Assembly: GCA_023374045.1 (NCBI GenBank)
Contig: CM041776.1
Span: 472,925,375-472,989,374, forward strand
Direction of reading: 5' to 3'
DNA length: 64,000 nucleotides
DNA from: Limonium bicolor
Taxonomy: Eukaryota; Streptophyta; Magnoliopsida; Caryophyllales; Plumbaginaceae
In this document: positions 59,007 to 64,000 of the stretch, piece by piece
Layout: every line of letters starts with the position of its first letter
Numbering within the stretch: the first letter of the stretch is position 1
Program-made: the position numbers and the translations under genes
The notes under the pieces: generated by a model
What the model was told of the DNA's origin: nothing
The model's input: only the letters and a program-made list of their open reading frames with translations
The model's database searches: none

Positions 59007-59988
59007 CACTACTAGAAAGTTGTTGTTTACCCATGAAAAATTACCCACGATATGCTACCATAGGTAAACACCCACACTTTACCTACGAAATACCTACGGT
59101 ATAGTGAAGGACTAGTTTCCCAACAAAATACCTACGACTTACCTACGGAAAAATATACCCACAGACTATTCCGTAGGTAAATGGCGTGGGTAGTCTCACG
59201 GGAGACCATACCAAGTGGCGTGAAAAATAACCACGGTATTTATCCGTGGGTAAATTGTTGGTAAAATATACCCACGGAAGCTCCCGTAGGTAACTATTAG
59301 CAAAACGACAGCGTTTCTCATCCCGGTAATTCATTGCGTACTTAGGCCACATTTACCCATGGAAATTCCCGTAGGTATTTACCCACGGAAAATTTCGTAG
59401 GTAAAATATTAGCAAAATGACATCGTTTCTCATCCTGATAATTGGTTACGTACTTAGGCCACATTTACCCACGGAAATTCCCGTAGGTATTGTCCGTGGG
59501 TAAAATATTACCAAAACGACAACGTTTCTCGTCCCGGTAATTGGTTGCGTACTTAGGCCGCATTTACCCACATAAATTCCCATAGGTATTTACCCACGGA
59601 AAATTCCGTAGGTAAAATATTACCAAAACGACAGTGTTTCTCATCCCGGTAATTGGTTGCGTACTTAGGCAACATTTACCCACGGAAATTCCCATAGGTA
59701 TTTACCCACGGAAAATTCCGTAGGTAAAATATTACCAAAATGACAGCATGCTGAAGAAAGAGAGGTATGCTCTCTCTCTCTCCTCTCCCCCTTCTCACCC
59801 TCTCACGATCCCCCAGCCGTAAAGCCACCGTGCTACCACCTAAAACTTGCTAACCACCACCACAAACCTCCTAACCACCACCAACCTGCTAACCGCCACC
59901 AGCACAAAAACTGATAACCACCACAAAACCAAAACACTAAACCATCAAGCCCATCTCACGTACTAAAACCCGTAGATATAACCCGCAT
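59007..59988 (+). mobile_element. CACTA transposon end fragment with subterminal repeats
   Basis: CACTACTAGAAAG at 59007 is a plant CACTA terminus. It is followed by dense TACCCACGGAA/TTCCGTAGGTA direct and inverted motifs, then an unrelated leader-like stretch with CTCTCTCT and CCACCACC runs (59760-59950). The element is cut at 59989. No transposase is present. Confidence 0.75.
59180..59745. repeat. Higher-order subterminal repeats, about 115 bp, about five copies
   Basis: Each unit contains CAAAACGACAGCGTTTCTCA, GGTTGCGTACTTAGGC, and a pair of inverted motifs ACCCACGGAAATTCCCGTAGG. Units differ by scattered substitutions and one partial deletion. Confidence 0.8.
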
Positions 59989-62775
59989 TGTAATACCCCG
60001 AACTTAATTAGGGTGATCTGTAACACCCCTCTCAATAATCACGATATAATCTCTCACGTAGCAATAAATAAAACGTCTCGCAGCGGAAAAACAAATAACA
60101 ATTACAAAACTCACTCGGGTGTCACCGGCCGTTACTCGCCCATGCGAGCAACGCAGCCAAACTACATCCAACTTCTAATACAAATAAACTGCTAACCGTA
60201 GTGATAACGAGAAACTCCTATACATCATACTAAGTCCATAAACCATAAACATCGACAAGTGAGCGTCTACCCAATCCTGAATACACAACCTTACCATAAT
60301 ACAATTCACCATCTTCATTGCTATACAACATCTCCAAGTGTGGTGACAAAAGTAACACTTCAATTACCCTGTTCCTGCTCTTCAGCTCCGACAATGATCA
60401 ACAACCTGTAATGGTGTAGTATCAGCGATAGACGCTGAGTATGTCGGGCCTGGACCCTAATGGTCACTTGTCATTTTAACCATCTTATTATTAGATTGGT
60501 TTCATGCTTTTCCCTTTTACAGTTATAATCAAAACTGAAGCATAAATGTATAATATACATAATCAACCATCCAAATATCCATAAACATTTAACCATCCAT
60601 CCAATCCAAACATTCATTTATTATTCCATACAACAATTATATATTGAACGTATCGAGTAATAACAATATAATGTACAATGTACATTCGCCGTAGCGTACA
60701 ATTTTCATATTTAATTTACCTTAGCCTTGTAGGCTCCATCCAACCATCAACACACAATAAAATAACTATAAGTATAACCAATGAACAACAAAGCGAAACA
60801 ACGAAAATAATAAACAAGTATTAAGTCTCGTCCATGGTATAGAAACCAATATTGTTCGCCACTGTATAAGTCTCAATTGTTTTAGTTGTTCAGTTATACC
60901 TAGTGACAATGTTCTCGTTAAAACGACATGTCTCTAGTTACCCATATATTATGGCGGGTCACCCACAGCAGTAGCCACTCCAACGGTAGAGTCTCCGACC
61001 AACGAGCCATTCTAGCTCACGGGAAATTTTCTTGATACTTACGGACCCGTACGCGGACATCCTGGTATCGTTTTTGTGATCACAGCGCGCACCAAGAGCC
61101 ATCCTCTTGGCTTTACTTCCATTCCATTAATTAATTAATTATACCATCGCATCGCATTTCCAAATTTTCTAACACAGCAGACTAAGGTCATTAGTCCAAT
61201 CCGGAGTTTGTAAACTCGGGATCCAGTGTTAGATACGAGAGCGGCGTATAGAAAGGCCAATGCTCCGTATAAAAGTCTCAGATAATATGTATATGTTATT
61301 ATCATAGTGCTACAACGTTTTACTTACGTTCTTATATTTTATATAGATAGCACCATAGTCGCTAGTTCGTTTTATATATATAGGTTCATATATACGAACC
61401 AATACTGTTAACTCAACAATAGTAAACAATAAGCAGCTATAAATATACAGTTCATGCATATTAATTATCACATTCAGACAAACAATCTTATCACAGATCA
61501 CACAAAAGTCTGAACTGAGGAAGCCCTCAGGGACAATCAGAGACACATAACAACATACAAGTTATATCAACCGAATCCGAGCCCAAGGAGCAACCTTAGG
61601 ACAACTCGGATCAAACCCCTTTACATACCGTTCACCCTGATCGTATTACGGTGGAGTATGAATCAGCAAGATCCTATGCTCCGTGTAGTCCGCTAGCTTG
61701 TCAAGCGTCCTTGTCAGAAGCATAATCTAAACGGTATTAAAACTATAAGTCAGTCTCCATGACTAACTACATCCGGTATTTCCGAATAATAAGTAACCCC
61801 GACAGTTCACCCCTGTTTTCTACAATTGTTTGTTACAGGTTTCTCTAAAACAGTCGGCTTTGTTACTTAAAACGTGTACGTCAAAACATTCAACTGTTAA
61901 GTTTAATTCCTTATATTTCTTCTAATCTTATCCACATCTAGTTTAGGTACGTAACCTATAGTTGCATGTATGCATGCATTCTTATATTATATTGCATTCT
62001 AAAATTCATAACTCATAGTTCGTAACTATATATTTTTTTTCAAATAACCACCACCACTGAATCATATGGTTTTCAACCAAAATATATAATCCGCCTTATA
62101 TACATTATTCTTGTGTATGTATATATTTACCACGTAGGTAATTCTCATGAGTTTCATAAACTCTTATATTTTATGTTACATTTGATCATCTTCTTTTAGA
62201 CGATTATTCCCATTAGTTGTATTATATCATACAACTTGCATTAAGATTATTATCCTAACATTATGTAACATTTATGTTGTATAATTTCAACTCCTAAGGT
62301 TTATTCAATAAATACCTTAGTTTATAAATTCCCTTTATTTATAGTTTGTCACATTCTTTAATGTGAGTACCCTTCCTTATATTAATTCCATCTAAACCAT
62401 ATAATTGTTATAACATTTATAACATTATAGACCTTAGTCTAAAATTCATTTTCCAACTCCTATTAACTCGGTATAGCCCTTAACTTCATTTAAATCCCTT
62501 TTGACCTCATAACATTATTTAATGTTATACCATATACTAATATCATACTATGTGATATTTTTATTCCCTTTAACTTATAACCCATAGTTTTTATACAAAA
62601 CTATTTTATATTGCCTCTTAGGCACCATAAGAAAATCTTATTCTTTTCCATAAACCATAGTTTCCTTAATTTACAAAATCACCCCTTAAATCATACCATG
62701 TTATATATTCCGTTTAATATAACATTTCTAACTTATAAAAGAGTATAACCTATGGTTATTTTTGTAAATTCCGAA
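59989..62775 (-). repeat. Stacked family-B-type LTR starts (59989 and 60019)
   Basis: TGTAATACCCC at 59989 runs only 30 bp before a second end, TGTAACACCCC, at 60019. The latter continues with CGCAGCGGAAAAAC and a stem-loop at 60422-60438. The 2.7 kb to 62775 is AT-rich without coding; its far boundary abuts family A LTR A6. Confidence 0.55.
60422..60438. other. Conserved LTR stem-loop
   Basis: TCAGCG-ATAGA-CGCTGA, a perfect 6-bp stem 403 bp from the LTR end at 60019. Confidence 0.65.
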
Positions 62776-64000
62776 TGTGAGCCTCGATTTAAACCCTATC
62801 CTATGTTGAATAAAGTTGATTGGGATCTGATTGGGTTTTAGGTCCACTTATAGCCTAAGATTAATAACTATGTCATATAACAATAATTATTAAAACCTAA
62901 GCAGCTACTCCTGGAACCTATTATGAGTCGCCACCTAATTTTAACCTAGATCAAATTAGGAAAGGAGAGTTCGGGTTCGGGGGCTTGATATTCGACTTAA
63001 TTAGGGTTCAAATTACTTTCATTACCCTTCCTAGGTCGTTTTCCTCTACTTAGTTTATTTACGGCTTACTACGAGTCGTTTTAACTAAGTGCGCGAGCTT
63101 CTTTTTTTTTTGTTTTTAACATTTTTTGACAGAGAATTAAAGTGAAATTAAAAGCTACCTAAACTAGGGTTTCGGAGGCAGAATTAGGTCAAATTTTGCT
63201 TACGTCCGTAGCCACGGACCAAACGTCCGAGACCACGGACCCCAGTTAACCTAAATATACAGAAAAGTCGAAATTAAAGGAAAACAAAAATTTGCAAGGT
63301 CCGGGGCCACGGACAGGATGTCCGTGGGCCCGGACATTATTAGAAAAACCTAAATTTTGAATTTTTAAAATCCCGCCGCCGTCCGTGGGTGTCCGTGGTC
63401 TCGGACAACGCGTCCGAGGTCCCGGACCATAGGTCCGAGGTCACGGACCACCCACGGACAGGGGTTTTCAGAAGGTTCCCGAGGGTGTTTTGAGCTCAAA
63501 TTTTATGGGTGTGTAGCCTGAAAGATGTACAAGACGTTAGTGATTGAAGTTTTCAATTTGAATTCGAATTAAGCACGAAACTTAGCAAACAAGTTATCTG
63601 ACAGAGGCTTAAATAAACAGCAATACAGAAGCCTACGAAGGTTAGTTTGAGCCCAAATTTTGAGGCAAGACAGATAATACCGTGGTGAATCAGGGAAGTG
63701 GAGTTTCTACCTGTTTTACCTTCGGATTCACAACGTTTCTTCACAGGGACTCGTCGAGTGCTCCGTTGATGGCAGACCCGAGAGGATTTCGACCCAAGCT
63801 TCTGGTTGTTGGTTGTTCTTGCTGTTCTTCACGTTTTAGAGGTGTTTTGTGAGGTTTTGATGATTATTGGTGCTTTGGGGATTGGAAAAGTGTTTAGATG
63901 GTGATTTCGGGGGACTTTCAGTATGATTTGGGTGGCCGGGTGTTGGAAAACGTGAGAGAGAGAGAGGAAGCCGTGTTTTCTGACTCTCTAGGGTTCTTCA
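62776..64000 (-). repeat. Family A LTR (A6), continues beyond window
   Basis: It starts TGTGAGCCTCG and follows 7183-8400 closely in order and sequence, including the GTCCG/CGGAC cluster (63200-63470). No primer site precedes it; the left flank ends CCGAA. It is therefore a solo LTR or the 3' LTR of an element lying to the right. Confidence 0.88.

Noticed and set aside
1..64000. tRNA and rRNA genes
   Set aside because: Only short tRNA-complementary primer sites of retrotransposons were seen; no cloverleaf or rRNA core was recognised.

Overview
The window is repeat-dominated nuclear DNA from a flowering plant, probably a eudicot. The evidence is plant-type LTR retrotransposons of several lineages, CACTA (En/Spm) fragments, hAT-type MITEs, and one intron-containing host gene for an LRR receptor-like pseudokinase. 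No bacterial or organellar genes, rRNA, tRNA or CRISPR array were seen. All functional names come from reading the sequence, not from database searches.

Left third (1-22467). A minus-strand, tRNA-Arg-primed, gag-only LTR element ('family A', Tat/Ogre-like or TR-GAG-like) runs from before base 1 to 9209. It carries three tandem-repeat arrays and two perfect covarying hairpins downstream of gag. Its right edge sits inside the 3' LTR of a decayed SIRE/Maximus-like Ty1/copia element (9210-13610). A second, scrambled family A element follows (13611-22467). It contains a 4.1-kb solo LTR of another family ('family B', Tekay/Del-like) with a perfect 5-bp target duplication, two family A LTRs separated by only 57 bp, and a 533-bp hAT MITE.

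Middle (22468-30972). A family A LTR is broken by a truncated CACTA element (23132-26858). Then come a copia gag fragment, a possible LINE (DUF4283-like) fragment, a 585-bp hAT MITE with a perfect 8-bp duplication, and about 1.6 kb with no recognised content.

Nest (30976-51226). A roughly 1-kb MITE-like element holds a 5.4-kb Ty1/copia element on the minus strand (31123-50389, TSD CAGCA). That element is split in its 5' leader by a 13.9-kb family B element (35526-49400). The family B element has an extra partial LTR at its left end, a tRNA-Met primer site, a 5.1-kb internal region without recognisable gag or pol, and a polypurine tract. It therefore looks like a non-autonomous LARD.

Gene region (51227-57673). 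An LRR receptor-like pseudokinase gene of the MRH1/MALE DISCOVERER type (52521-55603, plus strand) has about eleven exons. Its signal-peptide exon was not found and two apparent frameshifts are present. An unrecognised 78-codon ORF with an excellent plant start context lies head-to-head with it on the other strand.

Right end (57674-64000). Stacked LTR ends of family-B type, a CACTA end with a long subterminal repeat array, and a sixth family A LTR that runs out of the window.

The most interesting signals are structural. A stem-loop occurs about 370-405 bp from the LTR 3' end in five family-B-type LTRs, with different but still pairing stems. Two tandem hairpins with covarying 12-bp arms lie in family A. 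Palindromic GTCCG/CGGAC clusters occur in the LTRs of both families. Many differences between paired LTRs are single-base length changes, so some frameshifts may be assembly errors.
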